Positions 36,376 through 46,278 of a DNA stretch of 64,000 nucleotides are shown here, one piece after another (within the stretch, counting starts at the first letter, position 1; each line of letters opens with the position of its first letter). The stretch comes from an uncultured Nitrospirales bacterium (lineage in GTDB: Bacteria; Nitrospirota; Nitrospiria; Nitrospirales; UBA8639): positions 2,203,001 to 2,267,000 of the forward strand of contig OY282373.1 in NCBI GenBank assembly GCA_958295805.1. The letters run 5' to 3'. The notes under the pieces were generated by a model. It saw nothing but the letters and a program-made list of their open reading frames with translations. It was not told the DNA's origin and made no database searches. The position numbers were made by a program, and so were the translations under genes.

Positions 36376-39300
36376 CTACGGGCACGGGCGAAGTACGTAG
36401 GGCCGCTCGTTGGGCTTCAGCGAAAGCGCGACCGCCGCCGTGTCGAAGACACGTTCATCCAGCAATTCACCGTCCTGGGAAACGGTGAATGGTCTGCCAA
36501 CCCAATCCGTTGGCTGGTCGAACAGTATCGTCAGCGGTTGGTTGAACCTGACGTTGTCCAGACCGTCGGATAGTGTAATCTCGATGCTTTCGGTTCCGGC
36601 GCTGCCCTCAACCGGTTCAACCGTTATCACGGCATTCTCTCTTTCCCGGACATACAGGGTTATGTCGTTCATCGGCGCCGTCCAGAAATCACGCGCCGCG
36701 ATTGATTGAACGTCTTTGCGGAATTCATCCCAATCGTACCATCCCCACCACTCAGGGTGTCCGATGGCGTGGTACGTCAAGATGACCCACGCGGTCAGCG
36801 TCAATGCTTCATCCAGGATAGGCACCAACTCGTCATTGTCGTTGATACAGTCCTCGCACCCCTGAAACTCGATGCTTTGCATCGCCAACGCCCGCAAGCC
36901 GAACCAATTATCCGGCGCTGACTGGTCCCCCGGGAGATGGTACCATCCGGCGGGTCTTGCGCTCCCCCGCGCAAGGTGGAGGAAATATCGACCTATCCGT
37001 GCCGGGAGGTTGTTGAATTTGCCGGGGTTCGCGGTCTGTAGTCTGCCGCTCAGAAATCCGGCAGCCTCCAGAGCTCGTTGCGTTTCTTCTTCTTGCCCGG
37101 CGCTTCTCGGATAGGCATAGGCGACGGGCTTCATTCCCCAATCTTTCATGGTGTCATAGTTGGTTCGGAACGATTCGAGGGCCTCTTCGTAAGACAACTC
37201 GTCGTGGTCGATGTGATGGTGCCCATGCCCAAAATAGCCGAACCCCTTGGGAACCAGCTCCGACATCAGATAGACAATCCGCTCATCGTCAGGCCCGCTG
37301 AATATGCGATCACCGTGAATGGTATTTCCGGTCACCATTTCATAGCCCATGACGAGGCCCTGCTCCATCACGTAGCTGTCTATGTCCGGTTCCCTTCCGG
37401 GGGTGGGCCAGTCATCGTTGGTAATCGAGATGGCGGCGGCGTGGTTGTCCAACCACTTTGCGACTGATGCGTTCAGAGGTGCCGCCGGGGGCGTGAACTC
37501 CTCCTTCCAGACCTGCCCTTGGCCGGGGACGAACTGGCCGGTCCGGATTTCGGAGATAGCGTATTCCGGGATAGGGACTTTCGCCATGCACTTGCCGTCA
37601 AATATCACGCCGCGCTCCTCGAAATCGAAGTCCAGCTTGTCGAAGCCGTATTGCTTGCGATGGTCGGGAAGGTCAACCACGTCGGCGGGAATCAGGTGCA
37701 GAAAGAACATCGCCTCCGTGTCGGCGCGGGCGCACGGCTCCCTGACGTACACCAGCCGGTTCTCGTTGAGATACACGTCAAAGCCGGAGCGGACTGCCGG
37801 CTCGCCGGATGCGAGGGCCTCCCAGGCGGACTGACGCGCGCCGGCGCTGTCAAAGGCTGCATTCACCCTGAAGATGGCGCCGTCGGCCAGTTCCGCCACC
37901 GGCTCCAACGGGAGCGGCGCTTCCATGTCGAAGAGGGTGCAAGTTATCTGGCCGGGTTCGCGCCCGCTGACCCATACGACGTGCTCTTCGGGCTCTCCGT
38001 ACTGCCGGGATTTCAGGACAGCCCGCTCGAACCAGTGCCGGCACATGTTCCCCGGGTTCCGCCGCGGCACCGGCACCCAACTCACCAGCGTTCCCGGAAC
38101 GCCCGCGTTCCAGCGGAGTACGTTGGGGTCGTTGCTGTAGTACCGGCCGGAGACGGGGTTCGCGCGCACATACGCCACCAGTTCGGAATCCTCCCAATAC
38201 GTCGTATTGAAACTCTTGCCGATGTACCCCGATTCCAGCGCTTCGGCGGTCAACCGCAGATTCTGCTGCACCGAGACGCCGATGTGCCAGGAGCCGCCGA
38301 CAAGCGCGAGAGCGACCAGCGCCCACCGGACCGCGGACATCCTGCCCGACGGCTTGCTGCGCAGGAGTGCGTCCAGCCAGAACGCCGCGACGAACAGCAG
38401 CGGGACATAGACCGGCGTGAGGAACCGGCTATCTATGATCGGGTTGACCGTGAGCGGCGCCACCACGGCGATGATCGCAAGGTACATCAGCGCGAAGACC
38501 CCGAAGACGAAAGACGCTCTTCCCGGACGGGGGGTGATGAGGAGAAGCGCTGCCAGCAGCAGCAACAGGCCGGCAATCAGCCACGGCGAGAGCTGCAACT
38601 GCCAGTGGTGGGCCGGGGACAGCGGGCCGGCCCACTCGTGGAACACCACGACGATCTGGCCCAGCGAATCGAACAGGGACTGTCCCGACGGACCCTGTCC
38701 CGCCGCTTCGGTCCTGACCCCGAAGAGGGTTCCCGAGGCCAGTTGGTTGCGCGCCATCGCCACCGCGAGCGGGAGCGACGAGATCGCACCGAAGGCCAAG
38801 GCATGCTTCAACCGCTGGCGTACCGGAACGTTCCGGCGCGAAAGGAGCATGAGGACTCCAGAGATGATGAGCGTAACTCCGATGTACCTCGTCAGTGCGG
38901 CCAGCGCGGCGAATACGGCGGAAAGCACGAGGGCCGGCGCGCCGCTTCTCCGGTTCAGGAACGACTCCAGCGGCATCAGGGCGAGGAGGGTGAACAGGAT
39001 GAAGAGGGGTTCGCTTACGAGGGTCGAAGCGAAATGAGCGAGAGGGAGGGATGCCATCACCGCCACCGCTACGCCCAGCGCGATCGGCCGTGACTCGAGA
39101 CGCCGGCTCAGCCAGAGCCCAGACGCCAGGATGAGCAGGCCGAAGGCCGTTGCGTTCAGGAACCGGCCCCCGTCCATGGGCTCAAGGCCGAACAGACTCA
39201 GGAACGCCATTGCCATGGAGAAGAAAGGCGCAAAGATCACCATCTGCCCGACGCCAGGACTCAGCAGGCCCTCCCCGGCGGCCAGACTCTCGGCTGCCGA

Positions 39301-39462
39301 CAGGTAGTTGAAGGCGTAGTCGAGCGACGCGCCGTAGGTGGATGTGCGGACGAGGATATGCGCCGTGCCCAAGGCTGCGACGAGTGCGATCAGCGCGGGA
39401 AGCCAAAAGGTTCCCCTCATCCCTATGCGCCCATTTGGCAGCGTCGTCCAAATCTTCTTCAT
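36376..39462 (-). CDS. GT-C membrane protein fused to recurrent domain and polysaccharide deacetylase
   Basis: Read from Met at 39462 (MKKIWTTLPNG, 1028 residues); the frame extends 19 codons further, overlapping the sulfotransferase. About residues 15-400 contain some ten hydrophobic helices of GT-C type. The recurrent domain spans about 559-657 (37492-37788): SGFDVYLNENRLVYV, FFLHLIPADVVDLPDHRKQYGFDKLDF, RTGQF. The C-terminal part is carbohydrate-esterase-4-like: SITNDDW as the Asp-Asp motif, HGHHHIDHDEL as the metal-binding His motif, and VAYAYPRS. A beta-rich tail follows. One polypeptide may thus carry sugar transfer and deacetylation functions. Confidence 0.75.
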   Translation of the reverse strand: MKKIWTTLPNGRIGMRGTFWLPALIALVAALGTAHILVRTSTYGASLDYAFNYLSAAESLAAGEGLLSPGVGQMVIFAPFFSMAMAFLSLFGLEPMDGGRFLNATAFGLLILASGLWLSRRLESRPIALGVAVAVMASLPLAHFASTLVSEPLFILFTLLALMPLESFLNRRSGAPALVLSAVFAALAALTRYIGVTLIISGVLMLLSRRNVPVRQRLKHALAFGAISSLPLAVAMARNQLASGTLFGVRTEAAGQGPSGQSLFDSLGQIVVVFHEWAGPLSPAHHWQLQLSPWLIAGLLLLLAALLLITPRPGRASFVFGVFALMYLAIIAVVAPLTVNPIIDSRFLTPVYVPLLFVAAFWLDALLRSKPSGRMSAVRWALVALALVGGSWHIGVSVQQNLRLTAEALESGYIGKSFNTTYWEDSELVAYVRANPVSGRYYSNDPNVLRWNAGVPGTLVSWVPVPRRNPGNMCRHWFERAVLKSRQYGEPEEHVVWVSGREPGQITCTLFDMEAPLPLEPVAELADGAIFRVNAAFDSAGARQSAWEALASGEPAVRSGFDVYLNENRLVYVREPCARADTEAMFFLHLIPADVVDLPDHRKQYGFDKLDFDFEERGVIFDGKCMAKVPIPEYAISEIRTGQFVPGQGQVWKEEFTPPAAPLNASVAKWLDNHAAAISITNDDWPTPGREPDIDSYVMEQGLVMGYEMVTGNTIHGDRIFSGPDDERIVYLMSELVPKGFGYFGHGHHHIDHDELSYEEALESFRTNYDTMKDWGMKPVAYAYPRSAGQEEETQRALEAAGFLSGRLQTANPGKFNNLPARIGRYFLHLARGSARPAGWYHLPGDQSAPDNWFGLRALAMQSIEFQGCEDCINDNDELVPILDEALTLTAWVILTYHAIGHPEWWGWYDWDEFRKDVQSIAARDFWTAPMNDITLYVRERENAVITVEPVEGSAGTESIEITLSDGLDNVRFNQPLTILFDQPTDWVGRPFTVSQDGELLDERVFDTAAVALSLKPNERPYVLRPCP

Positions 39463-39475
39463 CAGCGTGGCGTTG

Positions 39476-40474
39476 TCACGGCGTGAGCCCTGGAAGGGCT
39501 CCATCATCGGAAATGGCATCGTCGGGATGCTCGGCTTTTCGCAAGTATATCCCCTCTCCCACCTGCCGGGAGGAATCCTTGATCATCCAACGGCACGCAA
39601 CGGCCGAAGCGTCCAATCTCTTCAGGGATTCTTCAGAGAGGCGGGGCCTTTGTGCATCGTCGGCCAAGGGAACGAAGAACGCCTTGTTGACCACCTGGTT
39701 CTCCTTGATTCGCTGCAATAGACGCCTGCAGCCAAGATGGCGCAGAGCAAAGCCGCACCAGTGCCCGAAGGCCGAGAGCCACAAGGACCTGGGGCCAACC
39801 GCCTGGTTCACGGCTTGTCGTGGAGTACGGTCGAACTTCGGCACTCCGCAGAGGGAAGGCAAGACATCCATCACGGCGTCTGTATCCTTGGTAAGAACAG
39901 AAAAAGAGAGTGCCAGGACGTCGGCATTGGTCCGGAAAACATCTGCCAGGCGTTCGGGGGTCAATCGATCGCGTACCACCGCGGCCTCCAGCCGCCGCGC
40001 GCCCAAGAACGCTGAAAGCTCTGCCCGGCTTCTGCGGAACTGCATCATCGAAATTGCGCGGTCCCGGTGGTCTCTGAGCAGCACCACCAGCAATATCCTG
40101 AAACCCTCTTCCCTCAGAGCGTCGACGCCGCGGGACAGCTTGGCATCGGCATAGGCCAAATTAGCCACGTCACACAGGAGTTGACCCCGCCCCCACCCAT
40201 CCAACCGTTTCCGGTCCCGTCTGAACGCCCTTGGAGAGCGGTAGTAGTACCGCTCCTTGATTTCAGGGAAGACGAAGCTGGGATGGCCTCTCAAGAGCCG
40301 GTACAGGAACTCGCTCCCCGACCGCCCAGGCCCCACGACAAGTAGATAGTCGTACACGTTTAGACTGCCTTCCCAAGGCGCTGGCGGATTGCCGCGCCAC
40401 CGGATTGTCGTCCGATAGCCCCCGCGGTCTCGCTGGCGTTGTCCTCCGCTGCCTCGGGCGATGGCCACATGCAT
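39476..40474 (-). CDS. Sulfotransferase
   Basis: A 332-residue protein if started at Met 40474, just after the ligase stop. The PAPS-binding P-loop-like motif YLLVVGPGRSGSEFLYRLLRGHP lies near residue 45. A 3'-phosphate-binding segment RILLVVLLRDHRDRAISMM follows near residue 135. The family sulfates carbohydrates or peptides; here a glycan is likely from context. The long frame upstream to 40660 overlaps the ligase and is not supported. It sits between the Ig-ligase and the GT-C/deacetylase gene on the same strand. Confidence 0.78.
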   Translation of the reverse strand: MHVAIARGSGGQRQRDRGGYRTTIRWRGNPPAPWEGSLNVYDYLLVVGPGRSGSEFLYRLLRGHPSFVFPEIKERYYYRSPRAFRRDRKRLDGWGRGQLLCDVANLAYADAKLSRGVDALREEGFRILLVVLLRDHRDRAISMMQFRRSRAELSAFLGARRLEAAVVRDRLTPERLADVFRTNADVLALSFSVLTKDTDAVMDVLPSLCGVPKFDRTPRQAVNQAVGPRSLWLSAFGHWCGFALRHLGCRRLLQRIKENQVVNKAFFVPLADDAQRPRLSEESLKRLDASAVACRWMIKDSSRQVGEGIYLRKAEHPDDAISDDGALPGLTP

Positions 40475-40479
40475 GTCAT

Positions 40480-42222
40480 TCACGCCGCGGTTGGGTCTCT
40501 TTGCCTCTGAACGAGGAACGCCGCCGTGGCGCAGGCCAGGCCGACAAGGAAATTGGCGACCACTGTGGTGAGTAAATAGTGATACGGCAGGCCGTACAGG
40601 GCAATCACAACAACCCATCCGACGACCAGATCTCTGCCCAGGGATTTCGGCACAATCCAAAACAACCGCATCAAGAAGAACAGAGCGAGCAAGTACAATG
40701 CCAATGGAATCATGCCCGCTTCGCCAACCAGTAGCAGGTACGCATTGTGGACTCCAGCCGGTTTCCCGTGGAATCCGATGGGGGCGCCTTCAATATGGTG
40801 GAATTGAAACAAGCCGTGACCTGCGATGGGCGATTCCAGTACCTTGTTGAAACCCACTCTCCACAAGAGCATTCGTCTCGACAGCTTTCTCCAACTGCTA
40901 TTGTTCGCATCGGCTTCGCCTCTGAAAGCCTCCACGGTCTCGCCTGGTTCCTTCAGTAGAGGGAGCGGCGCGTTGGCATCCGTCGCGGTCGCTGCGGATG
41001 CTGCCATAATCGGGCCTATGATCTCCGTCTGTGCCCGGTGCGTCCTGCCGTTCTTCTCGTAGGACACCCAGGCGCGCAAGAACTTGCCCCCATCTTCCTC
41101 CGCCGGGGTGTAGTTGGGTGAAAGCGCGCCTTCGATGTTGGTCCAAGTCGCGTCGTCGGGCATATTGACATCGCCGGGCCGGGCGTCGGCCCGCTGCCAT
41201 CGCCAGGAATTTGCCGGGTAGTCGTCAGCCCGGTTTGGCTTGTTGTTAACCAGAAAAACGGTGATCGTGTCTCCCACCCGCTTCGCTTCGTACGGGTCAT
41301 CAATCCAGGCTTGGTGGGTATTCACGACCGGCGCCCCCGGAATGAGCCAAACCAGGACGCCGACCATACACAGAACAGTCAGGCCAGTGTGCAAGAGGTC
41401 TTGTCTCAGGCGACGGACATGCAGCAGCAGGAACAGAATCAGTATCCCGCCCAGAACAAGAATCGCTGTAAAGGAAAACGATGCGAGTCCCGCGGCGCAG
41501 CCCAGGACCAGGGCCAGATACCCAAGGGGGCGTTGCCGTCCGTTGGATTGAAATGCCAACGCCAGCACTGCCGTCATACAAGTGATGAAGCCCACCTGGT
41601 TGGGGTCGCCAACAATGCCCGTCAGGCGATAGGGATGCCGGTACTCCAGCAGCATGCCCATATCGTGCAGCCACGGCGAGGCCAGAACGGAGGCGCAGGT
41701 TGCCGCCAGAATCACGAGCGTCCACTTCAACAACCGCTCGGCCCCGCTTCGTTCCAGCACCGCGCGGCCACCGGCCGCGGCCGCCACGAACACGCCGAAT
41801 TGGAGGACCCGATACTTCAATTTCCCGACCATTTCGGGCTGCGAGATCGCCTCGACGCCCAGCACGGCAGCGCCGATCGACAGATAGGATGCCACCGTAG
41901 CGAACAACAACATGCCGGGCGTTCCGCCAAGTGCCCCCCGGAGAGAAACGAGAGAACCGGACTTCAGCCAGGCAATCACGCACCGGGCCCCAACCAGGCC
42001 CACCAAGAGGACACAGCAGGCCATGGTAGTCCGTGCAATGACCACCTCGACCTGTGGCATCCCCCAAAGATGCGCGTACCTCAGGTTGGTCAGAGCGATG
42101 ACCGCCAATGTCCAGAACGCGACTGCGCTTAGCGTGGTCCGGAGCGACTCGGTTCGGCGGGCGATGCAGGCGACCGATGCGGACTCGAGTCTCCTCCAGA
42201 GTAACGGAACAAGCTGCAACAT
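40480..42222 (-). CDS. O-antigen ligase/polymerase-type protein with Ig-like insert
   Basis: A 580-residue Wzy_C/WaaL-like membrane protein. The N-terminal half has about nine helices and the conserved TGIVGDPNQVGF. The C-terminal part has SPIAGHGLFQFHHIEG, HNAYLLLVGEAG and three last helices. Between them, in the large periplasmic loop, residues 312-405 (41008-41289) form an Ig-like domain: SWRWQRADA, TWTNIEGA, NYTPAEEDGGKFLRAWVSYE. A paralogue (55023-61103) carries leucine-rich repeats at this position. AAGGT lies upstream of the ATG, 15 bp after the GT4 stop. It joins or polymerises glycan at the periplasmic face. Confidence 0.82.
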   Translation of the reverse strand: MLQLVPLLWRRLESASVACIARRTESLRTTLSAVAFWTLAVIALTNLRYAHLWGMPQVEVVIARTTMACCVLLVGLVGARCVIAWLKSGSLVSLRGALGGTPGMLLFATVASYLSIGAAVLGVEAISQPEMVGKLKYRVLQFGVFVAAAAGGRAVLERSGAERLLKWTLVILAATCASVLASPWLHDMGMLLEYRHPYRLTGIVGDPNQVGFITCMTAVLALAFQSNGRQRPLGYLALVLGCAAGLASFSFTAILVLGGILILFLLLHVRRLRQDLLHTGLTVLCMVGVLVWLIPGAPVVNTHQAWIDDPYEAKRVGDTITVFLVNNKPNRADDYPANSWRWQRADARPGDVNMPDDATWTNIEGALSPNYTPAEEDGGKFLRAWVSYEKNGRTHRAQTEIIGPIMAASAATATDANAPLPLLKEPGETVEAFRGEADANNSSWRKLSRRMLLWRVGFNKVLESPIAGHGLFQFHHIEGAPIGFHGKPAGVHNAYLLLVGEAGMIPLALYLLALFFLMRLFWIVPKSLGRDLVVGWVVVIALYGLPYHYLLTTVVANFLVGLACATAAFLVQRQRDPTAA

Positions 42223-42237
42223 ACGTTTACCTTTCGG

Positions 42238-43362
42238 TCATGGCACTTTGGCCAGCCACCCGTGCGGAGTCTGTTTCCGGCACAAGCTGCGCAGTTCGGC
42301 GGCCACGCGGTCGTACCAGTCGGCGCTCCGAAAGTGGTCCCCGCGCCGTCTTGCTCCCTCGCAGAGCCGCCGGTACAACTCGGGCTCGTCCAGCAACCGC
42401 TTGATCGCGGACTCGACCTCTGCTGCCGAACGGGGTTCCACCAGCAGCCCGCTCTCCTCGTGTTCGACCAGCTCGGAAACGCCTCCCCACCTGGCGGCGA
42501 CGACGGGAAGGCCGCACTGGAAGGCTTCGAGGATAGCGCCGGGGTAGCCCTCGCTCCGGTAGTAGCTGGGATACACCAGCAGGTCGTGTTCACTGAGGAC
42601 CCCTGGTATTTCCGCCGGGTCCAGGACGCCGCCGTAGGTCGCCCTGGGATGGTCCTCGAACAAGGAGAAGTCCGTGTCGGACATGCCGGGGCCGAAGACG
42701 TTGAGATGACAACTCTCCGGCAGGCGGCGGCACGCTTCGAGGGCTTCGGCCAGCCCCTTGTCCATGTCCAAACGAGCGACGAAAATCAGCTTTTCCACCC
42801 TGTCGCGCCCGGTCCGGGCGAGCGCCTCTATGCCTCTCGTATTCGGGAACCACTTGAAGTTGTCCCGGTCGCCGAAGCTGCGGCGCAGGTACTGCGTCTC
42901 CACGTACACCAGCGAAGAGCGCATATAGGTCCGATCGGCCAGCCACCGCGCCACCGTGCCATATCCCAAGTAATCCGCCATCATGTTGCCCCCGGTGATG
43001 CGCACCACAAAGGGCCTGCGCGTCATCTTGCAGACGGCCCATAGGAACGATGCCAGGCTCAGCGCCGAATAGGGCGCGATGATGAGGAACACGATGTCGG
43101 AGCGCCATATCTTCCTTGCGGCTCCCCAGGCTACTCTCAGGAACCTCGCCAGACGATTGGCCCTGATTTTCCAGGCGGACAGATTGGTCACGCCCCCCGA
43201 CGTGTCAATGACGTCCACCTCGAATCCACGCGCCCCCAATTCCTGCACCTGCTCGTCGGCCATCACCTTGTTGCCCCCGACCACGTTGGTATCGGACGCC
43301 CCGGTCTTCTGTATCGGAGCGATGAGCAGGATGCTGGGTGCTCGGCGCTCTTTCCCGGTCAA
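42238..43362 (-). CDS. GT4 family glycosyltransferase
   Basis: A 374-residue GT-B enzyme starting from TTG at 43362, which overlaps the wzx stop (TTGA). Motifs are SILLIAPIQKTGASDTNVVGG, KLIFVARLDMDKGLAEAL, YGGVLDPAEIPGVLSEHDLLV and EAFQCGLPVVAARWGGVSE. It is close to the GT4 at 29403 and related to the one at 20654. The order wzx, GT4, ligase, sulfotransferase suggests one operon. Confidence 0.86.
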   Translation of the reverse strand: MTGKERRAPSILLIAPIQKTGASDTNVVGGNKVMADEQVQELGARGFEVDVIDTSGGVTNLSAWKIRANRLARFLRVAWGAARKIWRSDIVFLIIAPYSALSLASFLWAVCKMTRRPFVVRITGGNMMADYLGYGTVARWLADRTYMRSSLVYVETQYLRRSFGDRDNFKWFPNTRGIEALARTGRDRVEKLIFVARLDMDKGLAEALEACRRLPESCHLNVFGPGMSDTDFSLFEDHPRATYGGVLDPAEIPGVLSEHDLLVYPSYYRSEGYPGAILEAFQCGLPVVAARWGGVSELVEHEESGLLVEPRSAAEVESAIKRLLDEPELYRRLCEGARRRGDHFRSADWYDRVAAELRSLCRKQTPHGWLAKVP

Positions 43363-44528
43363 CGTGATGCCTGCTCTTTCTGGAGTTGAGTACAGGCGGC
43401 GGAGCTACCCCTGGTCCAGCCGGACAGCGCGGACCGCCCTGCGGTCCACAGGAAGCTCGCGTCGCTGCGCCGCGGCAGCCAGACCGCGAGCAGACCCGTT
43501 CCAGTCGTTCTGTGGAAAACGATGGAGAGGAACGAACATCCGCACATCATGCCGATGGTCATGCCCCACGCCGCCGCCTCGACGCCTAGTCTCGGGTAGA
43601 GCAGGAGCAGCGCGTCGCCCACCGAGTTGGAGACCAGCATGAACCCCAGCATGAGCGCGCTCGCGGCTGCAAACAGCCCAATTTCGCCCTCGCTGGCGAG
43701 CAATCCCAGGATGACGACGCCGAAGTGAGGTTCGACGGCGTGGCCGAGCCGCGCGGCATGGTATTTCAAGCCATAGCCGAGAACGCGGCTGATGTTCAAG
43801 CGGTCCGGCAGTTCGAAGGCCAGCCCGTCATGCCGCCACAGGTACTGCAGGCAGGCGGCTATCATGACGCCATGCCCAGCGGCAAAGGCGATGATGGCGC
43901 CGTCCACCCCAAGCCCCAGGCTCCGGACGAGGACCAGGAGCGTGAGCACGTTCGCCGCGATGCGGAGCATGGAAAAGACTGCCAAGCGCCTGAAGCGCCG
44001 CAGCGCGACGAGTTGGTGGTCAAGCGCGATGGAGATGGCCGTGAAGGGGATCAGCGCAAGCGACAGCAGGAACGTATGGGTCTCTGCCTTTTGAAAGAAG
44101 GCGAGGCCGCTGTATATCAGCGGGACCGCCAGCGCGGCGGCCAGCCCTCCGCCGGCGAAGCAAATGATCAGGGCTGAGGACACGCCTTGCGAGACGCTCA
44201 TCTGCCGCACCGCCACGAAATACTGCGCGCCCTGTTGTGCGCCGGGCGTGAGGAGCACACCAAGCAGAGTCCCGAACGCGATGCAGACGGCGTAGGCACC
44301 CCTTCCTTCGGGAAGCAGCATGTAGGCGAGCAGACCCTGTATCAGCAGGGTCAGACCCGCCATGCCGACCAGGGTCGCAAACATGACGGACACGTCCTGC
44401 CCGCCGGTTGTGGCCGGCGATTCCGACGCATCTGTCGTTGCCGGCTTCGATTGGAGCATGACGCGGCTTGGTGAACCGGACGCCGGACTTCGAGCCAAGC
44501 GGCGCTTGCCAATGGGTTCAGCGTTCAT
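43359..44528 (-). CDS. Wzx-type polysaccharide flippase
   Basis: A 389-residue membrane protein with about 10-12 helices, somewhat short for the family. It starts MNAEPIGKRRLARSPASGS, then has a Ser/Thr/Ala linker and TGGQDVSVMFATLVGMAGL as the first helix. The frame is open further upstream, but that part holds a decayed transposase. The same leader (MNSEPIGKRRMARSPASGS) begins the unrelated leucine-rich-repeat ligase at 61103, so a shared 5' segment has been recombined onto two different genes. The stop overlaps the GT4 start. Confidence 0.82.
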   Translation of the reverse strand: MNAEPIGKRRLARSPASGSPSRVMLQSKPATTDASESPATTGGQDVSVMFATLVGMAGLTLLIQGLLAYMLLPEGRGAYAVCIAFGTLLGVLLTPGAQQGAQYFVAVRQMSVSQGVSSALIICFAGGGLAAALAVPLIYSGLAFFQKAETHTFLLSLALIPFTAISIALDHQLVALRRFRRLAVFSMLRIAANVLTLLVLVRSLGLGVDGAIIAFAAGHGVMIAACLQYLWRHDGLAFELPDRLNISRVLGYGLKYHAARLGHAVEPHFGVVILGLLASEGEIGLFAAASALMLGFMLVSNSVGDALLLLYPRLGVEAAAWGMTIGMMCGCSFLSIVFHRTTGTGLLAVWLPRRSDASFLWTAGRSALSGWTRGSSAACTQLQKEQASR

Positions 44529-45297
44529 TGATCTCTTTTCAATGACGTCCTTAACTTCAAGAATGCCCTGAATATCGGGGATGTCCCGTTCGCTGTTGAA
44601 CTTGGAGTTGGCGAGTTCCTGTGAGGTGGATTCTAAGCGGTCTTGTGGGGCTGGTGCAAGCTCTCGGATCAGTTGTACCAGTTGTCCAAGGCGAGGATGA
44701 ACCGGCCACGTCGCGGACGCCGCGGAGGCGCCGGAAGCGGTGCTCGGCATTGAGCAACGCGGCGCTGACCCATCGCCGGACAGCCCCTGCTTGACCAGTT
44801 CCGCCAGCAGGGCGCGGGCTACGGGGCCGTTCTCCGTGGACCCTCGGCGAAGTCCCAACATCGGGCTTGGCTTCCCGGCCTGCGGCTGCCATGCTTCGCC
44901 ATGGTGGCTTCTCCTTCGTTGGTTCACACCCCTGTCCTACCACGGGACAGGTGAAGGAGTCGTCACCTCTCTCAGATCAAGTTCAACGGTCTATGGGATG
45001 TCCCCAGGAATTTGCCAGTCTCATCCATGGTGCGGTACAGTCGGGAGTTGACATTCTGGACGATGGTTTCTGTTTTCGTCCGGAATCGGAACAGAAGGAT
45101 TTGGCCGTCGCGGAATACGGGAACACCATCGTGACACTGGATTTCGTCTTCAACGAGGTTGATGAACGGCTGGGGATACGGGACGTCGTACACAGACCAG
45201 CCCACTGGTGGAATCACCAGGAACGCTCTTTCTCCCGATTCACATTTTCGTCGCAATCTATAGAGGGTTGGGTGCTGGAGTTGGCGCAGGACACGTG
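44529..45297. other. Region with IS256-like transposase remnant and unassigned ORF
   Basis: On the minus strand, 44800-44930 reads LGLRRGSTENGPVARALLAELVKQGL, resembling the GSTEN...LL..LV.RGL stretch of IS256/Mutator-type transposases; the rest is frameshifted. From about 45352 to 44972 (minus) a 126-codon ORF includes [19 protein letters not shown] and DGVPVFRDGQILLFRFR; it reads like real protein but belongs to no family I recognise and overlaps the next gene's start. Confidence 0.4.
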
Positions 45298-46278
45298 ATG
45301 AATCGTCGAAACCGAGTGCTGGTGACCGGGGGGGCAGGATTTCTCGGGTCACATCTGTGCGAACGGCTGCTTGCGGAGGATTGCGAAGTCCTCTGCGTCG
45401 ATAATTACTTCACGGGGTCACGAGACAACGTCACCGCCATGTTGTCGAATCCGCGTTTCGAGGACGTCAGACACGACATCACGTTTCCGCTCTACGTTGA
45501 GGTGGACCAGATCTACAATCTAGGCTGCCCGGCTTCGCCGACTCACTATCAATTCGATCCCGTGCAGACCACCAAAGTCAACGTGCATGGCGCGATCAAT
45601 ATGCTGGGGCTCGCAAAGCGGGTGCGAGCGTCCATTCTCCAGGCATCAACCAGCGAAGTGTACGGCGATTCCCATGTGCATCCGCAAACGGAGGACTATT
45701 GGGGCAACGTCAACCCAACCGGGCCGCGCGCATGCTACGACGAGGGCAAGCGTTGCGCCGAGACGTTGTTCTTCGACTACCGACGCCAGCACGGTATGCC
45801 GATCAAGATCGCGCGGATATTCAATACCTACGGACCGCGCATGTTGGTTGGTGATGGCCGCGTCGTGTCCACCTTCGTGGTGCATGCCCTGCGCGGCGAG
45901 CCACTCACGGTTTACGGTGATGGCGATCAAACCCGTTCCTTCTGCTACGTAGACGACATGATTGATGGCTTGGTGAAGTTGATGAACACACCCCACGAAG
46001 TCACCGGGCCGATCAATCTTGGCCATACGAGGGAGATCACCATTCTGGAACTCGCAGGCATGATCATTCGTCTGACCGGCTCGAAATCGGGCATCATCCA
46101 TAAGGAGTTGCCGAAAGACGACCCGCGGCGTCGGCAACCCGACGTGACGAAGGCCAAGGACGTTCTCGGCTGGGCGCCTTCTACGCCGTTGGAAACGGGA
46201 ATCGAGCAGACGATCGGTTTTTTCGATCGTCTGCTGAATACGGAGCCTATCTCTTCCCGCTCATCTGGTGACGGATGA
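45298..46278 (+). CDS. UDP-glucuronate decarboxylase (UDP-xylose synthase type)
   Basis: A 326-residue extended short-chain dehydrogenase. NAD binding is [38 protein letters not shown] is characteristic of UXS enzymes. Catalysis is by STSEVYGD with YDEGK (YxxxK). [13 protein letters not shown] and the C-terminal [16 protein letters not shown] complete the family pattern. It converts UDP-glucuronate to UDP-xylose, a donor for the island's glycan. ATG at 45298 is chosen because the conserved domain begins eight residues later. A UDP-glucose dehydrogenase is not in the window. Confidence 0.88.
   Translation: MNRRNRVLVTGGAGFLGSHLCERLLAEDCEVLCVDNYFTGSRDNVTAMLSNPRFEDVRHDITFPLYVEVDQIYNLGCPASPTHYQFDPVQTTKVNVHGAINMLGLAKRVRASILQASTSEVYGDSHVHPQTEDYWGNVNPTGPRACYDEGKRCAETLFFDYRRQHGMPIKIARIFNTYGPRMLVGDGRVVSTFVVHALRGEPLTVYGDGDQTRSFCYVDDMIDGLVKLMNTPHEVTGPINLGHTREITILELAGMIIRLTGSKSGIIHKELPKDDPRRRQPDVTKAKDVLGWAPSTPLETGIEQTIGFFDRLLNTEPISSRSSGDG

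Noticed and set aside
37519-39093. A 524-codon plus-strand ORF opposite the GT-C/deacetylase gene
   Set aside because: It is dominated by Arg, Gln, Glu and Asp from complemented hydrophobic codons; the minus strand has membrane helices and catalytic motifs.
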